DNA of 64,000 nucleotides from contig NZ_BBXD01000022.1 of assembly GCF_001570545.1 (NCBI RefSeq), positions 124,001 through 188,000 on the forward strand. The letters run 5' to 3'. Position 1 is the stretch's first letter; every line of letters starts with the position of its first letter. Both the position numbers and the translations under genes were made by a program. This DNA comes from Herbidospora mongoliensis. GTDB taxonomy: Bacteria > Actinomycetota > Actinomycetes > Streptosporangiales > Streptosporangiaceae. This document shows, in pieces, positions 35,742 to 46,370 of the stretch. The notes under the pieces are model-generated. The model was not told where the DNA came from, did not search any database, and saw only the letters and a program-made list of their open reading frames with translations.

Positions 35742-36536
35742 GTGAGCGGTTTCGGGGAGGCGACCCGGGCGGTCCGGGTCGGCGAGGGCGTCTACGACGT
35801 GTGCCTCGACGAGGGCTACTCGATCGGTGGCCCGCTGAACGGCGGATATCTGATGGCCGTGCTGCTGCGGGCGGCGGTCGACGCCTCGCCGCACGAGCAT
35901 CCGGTCTCGACGAGCGCCCAGTTCCTGAGAGCGGGCCGTCCGGGCCCGGCGCGGGTGCGGGTCGAACAGGTGAAGACCGGCAAGACCACGACGATCAGCC
36001 GGGCGTCTCTCGTCTCAGATGACGGACCGTTGCTTGAGACATTGGTCACCACCGCGACCCTCGACCCCCACGCCGAGCCGGTCTACACGGCCGGTCCGGC
36101 GGCCGAGATGCCGCCCCATGACGAGTGCCTGCCGCTGCCCGAGCCGAAGCCCGAGTCGGGCATGACCCTCAACGGCCAGATGGAGCTGCTGTTCGACCCG
36201 CCCACCGTCGGCTGGCTGGGCGGCGAGCCGACCGGCCGCCCCGAGTCGCGCGCCTACTTCCGGCTGCGGCACGGCCAGGAGCCCGACCCCTTCGTGCTCG
36301 CCCTCGCCGTCGACGCGCTGCCGCCCGTGGTGTTCAGCGCGGGCCTGCGCGGCTGGGCCCCGACGGTCGAACTGACCTGGCACCTGCGCGCGCTGCCGGC
36401 CCCCGGCTGGCTCACCGTGCTCGCCTCCGGACGGCTGATCGGCGACGGCTGGTTCGACGAGGAGGCCGAGGTCTGGGACTCCCGTGGACGGCTCGTCGCG
36501 CAGTCTCGGCAGCTCGCGAGGGTCGGACGCGGCTGA
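35742..36536 (+). CDS. Acyl-CoA thioesterase family protein (double hotdog)
   Basis: 264 aa, the size of TesB-like double-hotdog proteins. First hotdog: GYSIGGPLNGGYLMAVLLRA and a conserved strand STSAQFLRAGRPGPARVRVE; second: ALPPVVFSAGLRGWAPTVEL and LTWHLRALPAPGWLTV near 200-240. It would hydrolyse an acyl-CoA thioester in the cytosol; chain length unknown. GTG 35742 follows GGGAGG by 7 nt and is better placed than GTG 35736. It precedes murI. Confidence 0.85.
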   Translation: MSGFGEATRAVRVGEGVYDVCLDEGYSIGGPLNGGYLMAVLLRAAVDASPHEHPVSTSAQFLRAGRPGPARVRVEQVKTGKTTTISRASLVSDDGPLLETLVTTATLDPHAEPVYTAGPAAEMPPHDECLPLPEPKPESGMTLNGQMELLFDPPTVGWLGGEPTGRPESRAYFRLRHGQEPDPFVLALAVDALPPVVFSAGLRGWAPTVELTWHLRALPAPGWLTVLASGRLIGDGWFDEEAEVWDSRGRLVAQSRQLARVGRG

Positions 36537-36603
36537 TCACACGACCGGCGAGTGTGCTCGGTGTCACGGGGACGTGCCGCATGATCGGCCATAAGCTGAC
36601 CCC

Positions 36604-37425
36604 GTGGTGGAGAGTTATGGTCAGGGGTCCATCGGGATCTTCGACAGCGGGTTCGGGGGGCTGACCGTAGCCCGCGCGATCATCGATCAGCTGCCGAACG
36701 AGCCGGTCTTCTACGTCGCCGACACGGCACGTCAGCCGTACGGCCCCAAGCGCATCGCCGAAGTCCGGTCCTACGCCCTCGAACTGCTCGACCATCTGGT
36801 GTCCCACGACGTCAAGATGCTCGTGATCGCGTGCAACACCGCCAGCGCGGCGGTGCTGCGCGACGCGCGGGAGCGCTACCGGGTGCCGGTCGTCGAGGTC
36901 ATCCAGCCGGCCACCCGGAGGGCCGCCTCGGCGACCCGCAACGGGAAGGTCGGGGTGATCGGCACCCAGGCCACCATCGCCTCGATGGCCTATCAAGACG
37001 CCTTCGCCGCCGCGCCCCACGTGGAGCTCTTCGGGGTCGCGGCGCCGCGCCTGGTCGACTTCGTGGAGCGCGGCGAGACCGAGAGCGAGGCCGTCATCGA
37101 GGCGGTGCGCGAATACCTGACGCCGATCCTCGACGCCGGCTGCGACACCCTGATCCTCGGCTGCACGCACTATCCGCTGCTGCTCGGCGCGATCTCCTAC
37201 GTCGCCGGAGACGGCGTGACACTCGTGTCGAGCGCCGAGGAGACCGCCAAAGACGTCTTCCGGGTGCTGCGCGACCGGGGGCTGGTGCGCGCCTCGGGCG
37301 TGCCCGCCCACCGGTTCGGCACCACCGGCGACACGCTGCTGTTCGAGACCCTCGGACGGCGCTTCCTCGGACCGGAGCTCCAGGCCGTCGAGATGGCCGC
37401 ACCCGCATTCGGAGAGACGGTATGA
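36604..37425 (+). CDS. murI: Glutamate racemase
   Basis: 273 aa. It supplies D-glutamate for peptidoglycan. Catalytic Cys pairs: [10 protein letters not shown] near residue 80 and [11 protein letters not shown] near 190; substrate-binding [15 protein letters not shown] at the start and [17 protein letters not shown] ends 6 nt before the GTG, so the start looks leaderless. It overlaps the MBL-fold gene by ATGA, as in the conserved murI-MBL-rph-rdgB order of actinobacteria. Confidence 0.96.
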   Translation: MVESYGQGSIGIFDSGFGGLTVARAIIDQLPNEPVFYVADTARQPYGPKRIAEVRSYALELLDHLVSHDVKMLVIACNTASAAVLRDARERYRVPVVEVIQPATRRAASATRNGKVGVIGTQATIASMAYQDAFAAAPHVELFGVAAPRLVDFVERGETESEAVIEAVREYLTPILDAGCDTLILGCTHYPLLLGAISYVAGDGVTLVSSAEETAKDVFRVLRDRGLVRASGVPAHRFGTTGDTLLFETLGRRFLGPELQAVEMAAPAFGETV

Positions 37426-38174
37426 AACTGACCATCGTCGGCTGCTCCGGCAGCTTCCCCGGCCCGTCCGGCCCCTCGTCGTGCTACCTGTTCGAGGCCG
37501 ACGGCTTCCGGCTGCTCGTCGACTTCGGCAACGGCTCGCTCGGCGCCCTCCAGCGCCACGTCAGCCCGTTCGAGGTCGACGCGATCTGCCTGTCGCACCT
37601 GCACGCCGACCACTGCCTCGACATGTGCGGCTACCACGTGGTCCGCAGCTACGGCCCCGGCGCTCCCTACCCCAGGCTTCCCGTGTACGCCCCGTCGATG
37701 GCCGCCCCGCGGTTGAACGCCGCCTACGGGATGCCCCACGAGCCCAAGATGGAGAACGCCTTCGATTTCACGGCGTTGTCGCCGGGCACTTACGACATCG
37801 GCCCCTTCCAGGTCACCGCCGCCCTGATGAACCACCCCGTCGAGACCTACGGCTTCCGCGTCGCGCACAACGGGCGGTCGGTCACTTACTCGGCCGACAC
37901 CGCCGAGTGCGACGAGCTCATCGGCCTGGCCGCCGACACCGACCTGCTGCTCTGCGAGGCCTCGTTCCTCGACGAACCCGGCAACCCACCCGGCCTGCAC
38001 CTCACCGGCCGTCAGGCGGCCGAGCACGCCGCCAAGGCCGGAGCGGGGAAGCTCGTCCTCACCCACCTGGTCCCCTGGCACGACGAGCGCCGCGTGCGCG
38101 CGGACGCCGACCGGGGCGGCTACTCGGGCGAGATCGAGTTGGCCCGATCCGGTGCGGTCTATGACCTAGGCTGA
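37422..38174 (+). CDS. MBL-fold hydrolase, Rv1339-like (probable cyclic-nucleotide phosphodiesterase)
   Basis: 250 aa metallo-beta-lactamase fold. Metal motif [10 protein letters not shown] near residue 60, further ligands in [20 protein letters not shown] and [11 protein letters not shown]. Its place between murI and rph matches Rv1339 of Mycobacterium tuberculosis, reported as an atypical class II cAMP phosphodiesterase, so that activity is the best guess. RNase Z-like activity is the main alternative because of the related fold. Its stop overlaps the rph -10 box. Confidence 0.88.
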   Translation: MKLTIVGCSGSFPGPSGPSSCYLFEADGFRLLVDFGNGSLGALQRHVSPFEVDAICLSHLHADHCLDMCGYHVVRSYGPGAPYPRLPVYAPSMAAPRLNAAYGMPHEPKMENAFDFTALSPGTYDIGPFQVTAALMNHPVETYGFRVAHNGRSVTYSADTAECDELIGLAADTDLLLCEASFLDEPGNPPGLHLTGRQAAEHAAKAGAGKLVLTHLVPWHDERRVRADADRGGYSGEIELARSGAVYDLG

Positions 38175-38179
38175 AACCC

Positions 38180-38895
<716 letters not shown>

Positions 38896-38899
<4 letters not shown>

Positions 38900-39504
38900 C
38901 CAAGCTCCTCCTCGCCACCCGCAACCAGGGCAAGATCGTCGAGCTGCGCCGCATCCTCGAAGAGGCCGCGCTGCCGATCGAGCTCGTCGGGCTGGAGACC
39001 TTCCCCGAGATCGGCGACGTCGCCGAGACCGGCCTCACCTTCGCCGAGAACGCGCTGCTCAAGGCCCACACCGTGGCTCAGCAGAGCGGGCTGCCGTGCA
39101 TCGCCGACGACTCCGGGCTCTGCGTCGACGCCCTCAACGGGATGCCGGGCATCTTCTCGGCCCGCTGGTCGGGCGGCCACGGCGACGACAAGGCCAACCT
39201 CGATCTGCTGCTGGCCCAGATCAACGACGTGCCCGACGACCGCCGCCAGGCCCACTTCGCCTGCGTGGCGGCGCTGGCCCTGCCGTCGGGCGAGGAGCGC
39301 GTCGTCGAGGGCATCATGCACGGCCACGTGATCCGGGCGCCCCGGGGCACGATGGGGTTCGGCTACGACCCCATCTTCGTCGCCGACGGCGAGACGCGGA
39401 CGACCGCCGAGATGTCCGCTGCGGAGAAGGACGCCATCTCCCATCGCGGGATCTCGATGCGGGGGATGGTGCCGGTTCTCGCCGAGGTGTTCTCCACTTC
39501 GTAA
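38896..39504 (+). CDS. rdgB: XTP/dITP diphosphatase (RdgB/HAM1 family)
   Basis: 202 aa. It removes non-canonical purine nucleotides. Motifs: [17 protein letters not shown] at the start, [28 protein letters not shown], and [10 protein letters not shown] with [10 protein letters not shown] near the end. It is co-translated with rph by a 4-nt overlap. Confidence 0.97.
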
Positions 39505-39549
39505 GAACTTGGGGCTCCCGTGAGAACCGGGCGTTCATAGGATCAGAGG

Positions 39550-41217
39550 GTGATACCTCGCACCGCCGTGCCCGCATGGGCCGCGGCACTCGCCGGACTG
39601 ACCGCCGCCGCCGTCGCGCTTGGAATCGGGCAACTGGCGGCGGGGGTGATCGGCGGAGACTCCTCACCGGTCGTCGCGGTCGGCAACGCCGCCGTCGACC
39701 TGACGCCGGGCTGGCTCAAAGACTGGGCCATCGCGACGTTCGGTGAGAACGACAAGAACGTCCTGCTCGGCGGCATCTTCGTGGTCATCGCGCTGCTGGC
39801 CGCCGGGTTCGGGCTGCTCTCCCGGATCCGGGTCGGTTACGGACGGCTGGCCCTGCTGGTCTTCGGCGTCATCGGCGCCTGGGCGGCGGCCACGCGACCC
39901 GACGCGGGCATGATCGACATCCTGCCCGCGCTGGTGGGCGCCTGGGCCGGGACGTCCACGCTGACCAGACTCTTCCGGCGACTTGAGCCCAAGGACGCCG
40001 ACTATCCGGACCGCGCCGACTCCTCAAACGGGGAACCCTCCGACCGCGCCGAAGAACAAGCCGCGCAGGATGCCGCCGGGGGTGTCGAACCGGGGGATCA
40101 CCCCCAGCTGGAGAAGCCGCCCGTCATGCTGGCCGGAACCCGGCTGCGCACCATCGATCGCCGCCGTCTATTCACCGGTGTCGCCACCGGCGCGGGGATC
40201 GCGGTCGCCGCAGGCGCGGCGGGAGTGTGGATCGGGGACCGCAACAACGTCTCCGCCGAGCGGGCCCAGGTCGCGGCCGAGCTGCCGAAACCGGCCACGC
40301 CGCTCGCGCCGCTGCCCGCCGGGGTCGACTTCAAGGTCCCGAACCTGTCCCCGTTCGTCACTCCCAACCACGACTTCTACCGGGTCGACACCGCCCTCGC
40401 CCTCCCCAACGTCGACCCCAAGACCTGGACTCTCAAGATCCACGGCATGGTCGACCGGCCCGTCGAGATCACCTTCGCCGATCTGCTGAAACGCCCCATC
40501 ATCGAGGCCGACCTCACCCTCGCCTGCGTCTCCAACCCGGTCGGCGGCCCCTACGTCGGCAACGCCCGCTGGCTCGGCGTCTCCATGGCCGCCGTGCTGC
40601 GCGAGGCCGGGATCAAGGCCGGGGCCGACATGCTGCTGTCGACCAGCGCCGACGGCTGGACCGCCGGCACCCCGGTCGAGGTCGTCATGGACGGCCGCGA
40701 CGCGCTGTTCGCCTTCGCCATGAACGGCGAGCCGCTGCCGGTCGCGCACGGCTTCCCGGTCCGCCAGGTCGTCCCGGGCCTCTACGGCTACGTCTCCGCC
40801 ACCAAGTGGGTCGTCGACGTCGAAGTCACCCGGTTCGACCAGGCGAGGGCCTACTGGACCGACCGGGGCTGGGACGCCGAGGGCCCCATCAAGACCCAGT
40901 CGCGCATCGACACCCCGCGCAACAAGACCCAGCCCGGCCGCAACGTCATCGCCGGGGTCGCCTGGGCCCAGACGAAGGGCATCGCGAAGGTCGAGGTCAA
41001 GGTCGACGAAGGTCCCTGGCGGGAGGCGAAGCTGGCCGAGGTGCCCGGCCTGGACACCTGGCGGCAGTGGATGATCGAGGCCGACCTCGCCACCGGCATG
41101 CACACACTGTCGTGCCGGGCCACCGACGAGACCGGCTACACCCAGACCGCCGACGGCGCCCCGCCGGAGCCGAACGGCGCGACTGGCTATCACCATGTTC
41201 TCGTGGAGACCACCTGA
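39550..41217 (+). CDS. Membrane-anchored sulfite-oxidase-like molybdopterin oxidoreductase
   Basis: 555 aa. The N-terminal 150 residues hold about four membrane helices, then a charged linker (about 150-195) and a further helix near 205-225. The catalytic domain (about 255-555) has the sulfite oxidase fold: VTPNHDFYRVDTALALP, the molybdenum-ligand Cys in LTLACVSNPVGGPYVG and the C-terminal dimer domain. It should face outside and transfer electrons; the substrate (sulfite or methionine sulfoxide-like) is unknown. TAGGAT ends 6 nt before the GTG (leaderless). No obvious heme partner is adjacent. Confidence 0.9.
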   Translation: MIPRTAVPAWAAALAGLTAAAVALGIGQLAAGVIGGDSSPVVAVGNAAVDLTPGWLKDWAIATFGENDKNVLLGGIFVVIALLAAGFGLLSRIRVGYGRLALLVFGVIGAWAAATRPDAGMIDILPALVGAWAGTSTLTRLFRRLEPKDADYPDRADSSNGEPSDRAEEQAAQDAAGGVEPGDHPQLEKPPVMLAGTRLRTIDRRRLFTGVATGAGIAVAAGAAGVWIGDRNNVSAERAQVAAELPKPATPLAPLPAGVDFKVPNLSPFVTPNHDFYRVDTALALPNVDPKTWTLKIHGMVDRPVEITFADLLKRPIIEADLTLACVSNPVGGPYVGNARWLGVSMAAVLREAGIKAGADMLLSTSADGWTAGTPVEVVMDGRDALFAFAMNGEPLPVAHGFPVRQVVPGLYGYVSATKWVVDVEVTRFDQARAYWTDRGWDAEGPIKTQSRIDTPRNKTQPGRNVIAGVAWAQTKGIAKVEVKVDEGPWREAKLAEVPGLDTWRQWMIEADLATGMHTLSCRATDETGYTQTADGAPPEPNGATGYHHVLVETT

Positions 41218-41293
41218 TCGGCAGGATTCGGGAAAGCCGGTCGCTCATCGGAGTCGTCCCCTTACCATCGGTCACATCGAAGGGAAGGGGACG

Positions 41294-42061
41294 ATGGCCG
41301 ATCGTCAGTCCCGGTGGCGGTTGCCGACCGGCGTCTACAACCCCGTTGTCACCGGTGACGGGCGCCGGTGGCGCGACTACGAGAAGGCCGCCGAGACACC
41401 CGCGCCGTCGCTCGACCCGTGGCCGCCCAGGCTGCCGCCGACCGGTGACGACTGGTTCGACCGGGCGACGCGACCGCGTCCGATGGAAGACTCGCGGCCC
41501 TACGGCGTGCCGGGCGGGCTCGCGCGACCCGATCCGGAGGCGCAGCGGGACCTCGCCGAGGCGTTGAACGGCAGGTTCCCCGATCCGCGCGGCACCTGGA
41601 TCCGGCTGATCAACGCCGAGGGGCCGACCGACGACCCGTTCCGGTCGACCAACGCCATCGACTGCGCGCTGTCGGTCATGTCGTCGTGGCACGGCGAACC
41701 CGTCGTGGCGGCGGCCCGGCAGCCGGAATACGACCGGGTCGGCAAACCCGTCCTCTCGGGGGAGGCGGGCGGGGTGGCCAGGGCCGAGCAGTGGCTCGGC
41801 CATCGTTTCGAGTACGTCGGGCAGGGCCGCCGCGCCTATGGGGTGGTGGCCGGGCGGTTGCGGTCGGCCGGGCACGGCGCCGCGACCGTGCTCATCACGC
41901 GCTGGCCCCACGGGGGCAGCCATGCGTGGAACGCGGTGAACTCACTGGGGGAGGTGCTGTGGATCGACGCACAGCGGGGACATATGGCGATCGAGCCGCC
42001 GTACGAGAACGTGACGGGGGTGTTCTGCGTGGTCCTCGACCGCGGGGGGCAACGGGTGTGA
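41294..42061 (+). CDS. Papain-fold toxin-like protein (Tox-PL / glutamine deamidase type)
   Basis: 255 aa. The C-terminal 150 residues match the papain-fold toxin/deamidase pattern: NAIDCALSVMSSWHGEPVVA with candidate catalytic Cys near residue 119, and HAWNAVNSLGEVLWIDAQRG with candidate His near 210 and the Asp/Gln pair after it. Such domains occur at the ends of polymorphic toxins of actinobacteria. The N-terminal 90 residues are Pro/Trp/Arg-rich with no recognised delivery domain and no signal peptide. An AGGGAAGGGG site precedes the ATG. Its stop overlaps the next gene's GTG (GTGA), typical of toxin-immunity pairs. Activity is inferred from the fold. Confidence 0.75.
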   Translation: MADRQSRWRLPTGVYNPVVTGDGRRWRDYEKAAETPAPSLDPWPPRLPPTGDDWFDRATRPRPMEDSRPYGVPGGLARPDPEAQRDLAEALNGRFPDPRGTWIRLINAEGPTDDPFRSTNAIDCALSVMSSWHGEPVVAAARQPEYDRVGKPVLSGEAGGVARAEQWLGHRFEYVGQGRRAYGVVAGRLRSAGHGAATVLITRWPHGGSHAWNAVNSLGEVLWIDAQRGHMAIEPPYENVTGVFCVVLDRGGQRV

Positions 42062-42321
42062 GCCCGGAGACCGCCCGCGCGCTGGCCGAGGAGTGGTTCA
42101 ACGGGGGGCGGGGGCACGCCTTCGACGTCGCCATCTACGCCTTCGACGACGGGTTCGTGGCCTGGGTCAGAGACGACGAGCCAGCCGACCCGACGGTCCT
42201 CCCGTCGACCGTCGGGGGCGGCTGCATCGTGATCGACCGGCAGACCGGCGAACTGGCGGTCCGCCCCCTGCTGGGGCCGGAGTTCGTGGCCGAGCAGTGG
42301 CCCGACCACGTGCCTCGCTAA
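42058..42321 (+). CDS. Probable immunity partner of the papain-fold toxin (YrhB/Imm35-like)
   Basis: 87 aa, acidic, cytosolic. The layout (helix [14 protein letters not shown], strands [16 protein letters not shown], and [18 protein letters not shown]) resembles YrhB/Imm35-type immunity proteins. It is translationally coupled to the toxin-like gene through GTGA. The immunity call is from context and fold pattern. Its stop overlaps the stop of the opposing ABC permease gene by 3 nt. Confidence 0.65.
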   Translation: MSPETARALAEEWFNGGRGHAFDVAIYAFDDGFVAWVRDDEPADPTVLPSTVGGGCIVIDRQTGELAVRPLLGPEFVAEQWPDHVPR

Positions 42322-44813
42322 CTGCTCGCGAGTGATCCCACGATCGAGGCGTTGGCGGCGCGGCGGGCCGGCAGCACCGCCGCGAGCACCCCGGCCAGCG
42401 CCGACAGCACCAGATAGAGCAGCACCTGCGGGATCGGCACGCTGAAGACGGTCTCGTTCGGGATCGTCTGCAGCGCCGCCCACCCGAACGCGATGCCGAT
42501 GACGATGCCGATCAGCGCCCCGATCAGGCCGAGCACCAGCGCCTCGATCGAGAGCATGGCGCGCAGCTGCGGCCGGGTCAGGCCGAGGGCGCGCAGCAGC
42601 GCCGACTCGCGGGTGCGCTCGTGCACCGACAGCGACAGGGTGTTGGCGATGCCGAGCAGTGAGATGAGGATCGCCAGCCCGAGCAGCCCGGCGAAGATCG
42701 TGAACATCATGTCGAAGGCCTCGTCGAACTCGCCGCGCACCTCGGCCGCGCTGGTCAGCTGCGCGGTCGGGTAGGCGACCAGAGCCGCCTCCACGGCCCG
42801 CCGGGAGACGTCGACGGCGGTGCCGTCCTTGGTCTTGACGTAGACGCGGGACGGGCCGATGGGGCCGTAGTACCTCTCGAAGTCGGCCACGTTCACCGTG
42901 TAGGGCATCGTCTCGCCGAGGCTGCCGCCGGCGAGGACGGCGACCACCTTCAGCTCGACCTTGCCGGCCTCGGTGGTGGTGAGGGGGACGGTGTCGCCTA
43001 CTCGTACACCCAGATCCTTGGCCTGGTTCTCGCTCAGCGCGACGGTGCCGGCGGTCAGCGCGGCGAGCGAGCCGGAGAGGACCTCGGGCCGGAACGCCTC
43101 GCCGTCGGGCATGCTGGCGACGAAGGCGTTCGCGCTGTCGATCTGCCGCATCTCGGCGACCAGCCCGACCTCGGGCAGCGCGCGCAGCTTCGCGGGCACG
43201 TCGGGCGACAGGGTGGGCATGCCCTCCTCGCGGCCGTATTGGGCCGAGACCATGAAGTCGACGGGGAACTGCTCGTCGAGGCTGCCGGCCACCGTCTCGC
43301 GGGTGCTGGTGGTGATCACCGAGATGAGGGTCATCAGGGTGACGCCGATGGTCAGCGCGACCGTCGTGGTGGCGGCCCGCTTCGGGTTGCGGCGCGAGTT
43401 GTCCACGGCCAGGCGGCCGGGAACCCCGAACACCTTGCGCGGCACCCATCCGGCGAACGCGGCCAGCGGCCCCATCAGCATCGGGCCGACCGCGATCACG
43501 CCGAGGAAGAACACCGCGCCGCCGGCCATCGCGGACAGCAGCCCGACGTCGCCTTCCAGCACCCAGATCGCCACACCCGTCAGCGCGAGACCGCCGGCCA
43601 GCAGCAGCCCCGAGACGATCGACCGGGTCAGCCCGGCCCGGAACGACTGCTCCTCGACCTGGCTGCGCAGCGCCGCGATCGGCGCCACCCGGGTCGCCCC
43701 CCGGGCCGGCAGCACCGCCGAGCCCACGGTGACCAGCAGCCCGACGACCAGCCCGAGCACGATCGTCCGCGGCGTCAGCGCGATGCTCGCGCCCGCCGGA
43801 ACCGGCGTGTCGAACGAGCCCAGCACGTTGAGCGCCACCGCCCCCAGCCCGAGCCCGGCGACCAGCCCCAGCGCGGAGGAGACCAGCCCGACCACCGCCG
43901 ACTCCAGCAGGATCGACCGGAACACCTGCCCGCGCGTGGCCCCGATGCAGCGCAGCAGCGCCATCTCCCTGGTCCGCTGCGCGACCAGGATGTTGAACGT
44001 GTTGTAGATGACCAGCGCCGCCACGAACATCGCCACGAAGCCGAACAGCAGCAGCACGAGAATCAGGTAGTCGAGCTGCACGTTGCTGTCGAGGGCCAGC
44101 TTCTGGGCCAGCTCGTCGCCGGTTCTGATCGTGTACGACTTCCCGAGCGCCACCGAGGTGGCCTTCTTGAGCGTCTCGGGGGAGACGCCGGGTGCGGCGG
44201 CCACGTCGACCTCGTGGTAGCCCTTGGCCCCGGTCATCTCCAGCGCCGTCGCGGTGTCGAACCCGACCGCGCCGGTGAAGGCGAGGTTCTGGTCGACGCC
44301 CACGTCGATGATGCCGACCAGCGTGAACTGGCGCTTCTTCTCCGCGACGTCGAGAACGGTGATCGTGTCGCCGACCTTGAACTGCCGGGTGGTGGCGGTG
44401 TTCTCGTCGAGCACCGCCTCGCTCGCGCCGGCGGGACCCTTGCCGCTGACGTAGTTCGTCCGGTCCAGAGGGCCGGACACGATGGAGATGCCGCTGGTCG
44501 CGGTGCTCCCGGCGGCCCGTCCCGACTTGTCGAGCAGCGGCGCGGTGCCCCGCACGAGCCCCTGCGCGTCGGCGACCCCGGGAAGAGCCTGGATCTTCTT
44601 CAGTACGTCGCCAGGGATCTCCTCCTCTTTCGGGGTGACCGCGACGGCGACCTTGGCCGCGTCGGCGGTGAAGAGCTGGCGGAAGCCCTGCTCGATGGTG
44701 TCGGTCAGCACGAACGTGCCCGCGATGAACCCGACGCCGAGGGTGATGGCCAGCGAGGTGAGCAGCAGCCGCAGCCGGTGTGCCACCAGCCCGGCCAGCG
44801 TGGTGCGCAGCAC
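42318..44813 (-). CDS. ABC exporter permease, FtsX/MacB type
   Basis: 831 aa with two FtsX modules: about ten membrane helices in the 4+2+4 pattern, and two long extracytoplasmic domains (about residues 40-250 and 510-690). Recognisable segments: [20 protein letters not shown] at the start, [20 protein letters not shown] after helix 2 of module one, and [20 protein letters not shown] in module two. It works with the ATPase 3 nt upstream to move lipids, peptides or antibiotics. The GTG start is coupled to the ATPase stop. Confidence 0.93.
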   Translation of the reverse strand: MLRTTLAGLVAHRLRLLLTSLAITLGVGFIAGTFVLTDTIEQGFRQLFTADAAKVAVAVTPKEEEIPGDVLKKIQALPGVADAQGLVRGTAPLLDKSGRAAGSTATSGISIVSGPLDRTNYVSGKGPAGASEAVLDENTATTRQFKVGDTITVLDVAEKKRQFTLVGIIDVGVDQNLAFTGAVGFDTATALEMTGAKGYHEVDVAAAPGVSPETLKKATSVALGKSYTIRTGDELAQKLALDSNVQLDYLILVLLLFGFVAMFVAALVIYNTFNILVAQRTREMALLRCIGATRGQVFRSILLESAVVGLVSSALGLVAGLGLGAVALNVLGSFDTPVPAGASIALTPRTIVLGLVVGLLVTVGSAVLPARGATRVAPIAALRSQVEEQSFRAGLTRSIVSGLLLAGGLALTGVAIWVLEGDVGLLSAMAGGAVFFLGVIAVGPMLMGPLAAFAGWVPRKVFGVPGRLAVDNSRRNPKRAATTTVALTIGVTLMTLISVITTSTRETVAGSLDEQFPVDFMVSAQYGREEGMPTLSPDVPAKLRALPEVGLVAEMRQIDSANAFVASMPDGEAFRPEVLSGSLAALTAGTVALSENQAKDLGVRVGDTVPLTTTEAGKVELKVVAVLAGGSLGETMPYTVNVADFERYYGPIGPSRVYVKTKDGTAVDVSRRAVEAALVAYPTAQLTSAAEVRGEFDEAFDMMFTIFAGLLGLAILISLLGIANTLSLSVHERTRESALLRALGLTRPQLRAMLSIEALVLGLIGALIGIVIGIAFGWAALQTIPNETVFSVPIPQVLLYLVLSALAGVLAAVLPARRAANASIVGSLASS

Positions 44814-44816
44814 GGC

Positions 44817-45560
44817 TCAGGCCTCCAGCTTCAGGAGCATGTCGTGGACGCTCTGGGGGGTCGGCCCGGCCAGTTCGCTGACCAGCAGCCCGTCGCGGAG
44901 GAACACCACGCGGTCGGCGTAGGAGGCGGCCTGCGGGTCGTGGGTGACCATCACGATGGTCTGGCCGAGTTCGCGCACCGACCTGCGGAGGAAGGCGAGG
45001 ACCTCCGCGCCGCTGCGCGAGTCGAGGTTGCCGGTCGGCTCGTCCGCGAAGATCACCTGGGGCTTGCTGATGAGGGCGCGGGCCACCGCCACGCGCTGCT
45101 GCTGGCCGCCGGAGAGCTGGCTCGGCTTGTGGGACAGCCGGTCGCGCAGCCCCACGGTCTCCACCACGCGGTCCATCAGCACCTGGTCGGCCTGCCGCCC
45201 GGCGATCTCCAGCGGGAGCCGGATGTTCTGCTCGGCGGTCAGGGTCGGCAGCAGGTTGAACGCCTGGAACACGAACCCGATGCGCTCGCGGCGCAGCAGC
45301 GTGAGCTGCTTGTCCGACAGCGTCGTGATGTCGGCGTCGCCGATGTGCACATGGCCCGAGCTGACCGTGTCGAGCCCGGCCAGGCAGTGCATCAGGGTGG
45401 ACTTGCCCGACCCCGACGGCCCCATGATCGCTGTGAACGCCCCTGTGGCGAAACTCACGTCGATGTCGCGCAGCGCCTGCACGGCGGCGTCGCCCTGGCC
45501 ATAGATCTTGCTGAGCCCACGCGCCACGACGGCGGCGCGGAGGTCGGTGGTCATCGTCAT
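44817..45560 (-). CDS. ABC transporter ATP-binding protein, LolD/MacB type
   Basis: 247 aa. Walker [11 protein letters not shown]-loop [11 protein letters not shown], signature LSGGQQQR, Walker [10 protein letters not shown] and H-loop VMVTHDPQ. It powers the FtsX-type permease that follows. The start is uncertain within MTMTTD (45560 or 45554); no ribosome site, and TAGCGT 8 nt upstream suggests a leaderless message. The nearby two-component system reads in the same direction, a common arrangement for cell-envelope stress exporters. Confidence 0.93.
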   Translation of the reverse strand: MTMTTDLRAAVVARGLSKIYGQGDAAVQALRDIDVSFATGAFTAIMGPSGSGKSTLMHCLAGLDTVSSGHVHIGDADITTLSDKQLTLLRRERIGFVFQAFNLLPTLTAEQNIRLPLEIAGRQADQVLMDRVVETVGLRDRLSHKPSQLSGGQQQRVAVARALISKPQVIFADEPTGNLDSRSGAEVLAFLRRSVRELGQTIVMVTHDPQAASYADRVVFLRDGLLVSELAGPTPQSVHDMLLKLEA

Positions 45561-45652
45561 GGTCCACAACGCTATTTACCTGATCATGACTTTCCCTCGC
45601 CCGCCGGGACGGCCTCGGCCTGCCCCTCCGGTCGCCCCCGTGACCTCCGGTC

Positions 45653-46330
45653 CTACCGGGGAGGTATCCGGGGGTCAGACTTTCGGCCAACGACCCCGGA
45701 CTCGTACGCGTAGACCACCACCTGCGCCCGGTCACGCAGCTCCAGCTTGGCCAGGATCCGCCCGAGGTGCGTCTTCACCGTCGCCTCGGCGAGCGTGAGC
45801 CGGGTGGCGATCTCGGAGTTGGACAGTCCCCGCCCGACGTGGACGAGCACCTCACGCTCCCGCGCGGTGAGCGTGTCGGGCACGGACGGCCCGGTCGCCT
45901 CGGGCAGGTAGGCGGAGACGAGATCGAGCAGCCGCCGCGTGGTCGACGGCGCCACCACGGCGTCGCCGTCGTGCACCGACCGGATCGCGCTGAGCAGATC
46001 GGCGGGCGGCACGTCTTTCAGCAGGAACCCGGAGGCGCCCGACCGGATCGCGGCGAAGGCGTATTCGTCGAGGTCGAACGTGGTGAGGATGAGCACCTTG
46101 GGCGGGTTGGGCAGCGAGGTGATGAGCCGGGTGGCCTCGACGCCGTCCATGCGCGGCATCCGGACGTCCATCAACACCACGTCGGCGATGAGCCCGCCCT
46201 TGACGAGCTCGACGGCCGCCGCCCCGTCGGCCGCCTGCCCCGCGACCTCGATGTCGGGCTGCGCCCCGAGCACCATCCGGAACCCCGCCCGGACGAGCTC
46301 CTGATCGTCGACCAGCAGAACGCGGATCAC
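45653..46330 (-). CDS. NarL/LuxR-family response regulator
   Basis: 225 aa. Receiver domain with phospho-acceptor Asp in VVLMDVRMPRMDG and acidic VDDQELV at the start; C-terminal LuxR HTH LTAREREVLVHVGRGLSNSE then IATRLTLAEATVKTHLGRIL. It is 40 nt downstream of the histidine kinase gene and probably controls the ABC exporter genes next to it. Its stop codon lies in a hairpin (CCTCCCCGGT/ACCGGAGG) on the minus strand. Confidence 0.95.
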   Translation of the reverse strand: MIRVLLVDDQELVRAGFRMVLGAQPDIEVAGQAADGAAAVELVKGGLIADVVLMDVRMPRMDGVEATRLITSLPNPPKVLILTTFDLDEYAFAAIRSGASGFLLKDVPPADLLSAIRSVHDGDAVVAPSTTRRLLDLVSAYLPEATGPSVPDTLTAREREVLVHVGRGLSNSEIATRLTLAEATVKTHLGRILAKLELRDRAQVVVYAYESGVVGRKSDPRIPPR

Positions 46331-46370
46331 TGCACACCACCGAGACTTTCGTTGCGGGCCGAGACCCGGA

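Noticed and set aside
43239..45713. 824-codon plus-strand open frame opposite the ABC genes
   Set aside because: Shadow of the permease frame with Arg/His/Gln-rich, low-similarity sequence and no start signal.
41836..45735. 1299-codon minus-strand open frame across the ABC permease and toxin genes
   Set aside because: Arg/Gly/Ala-rich out-of-frame translation of high-GC genes; the permease, ATPase and toxin frames explain the region with clear motifs.
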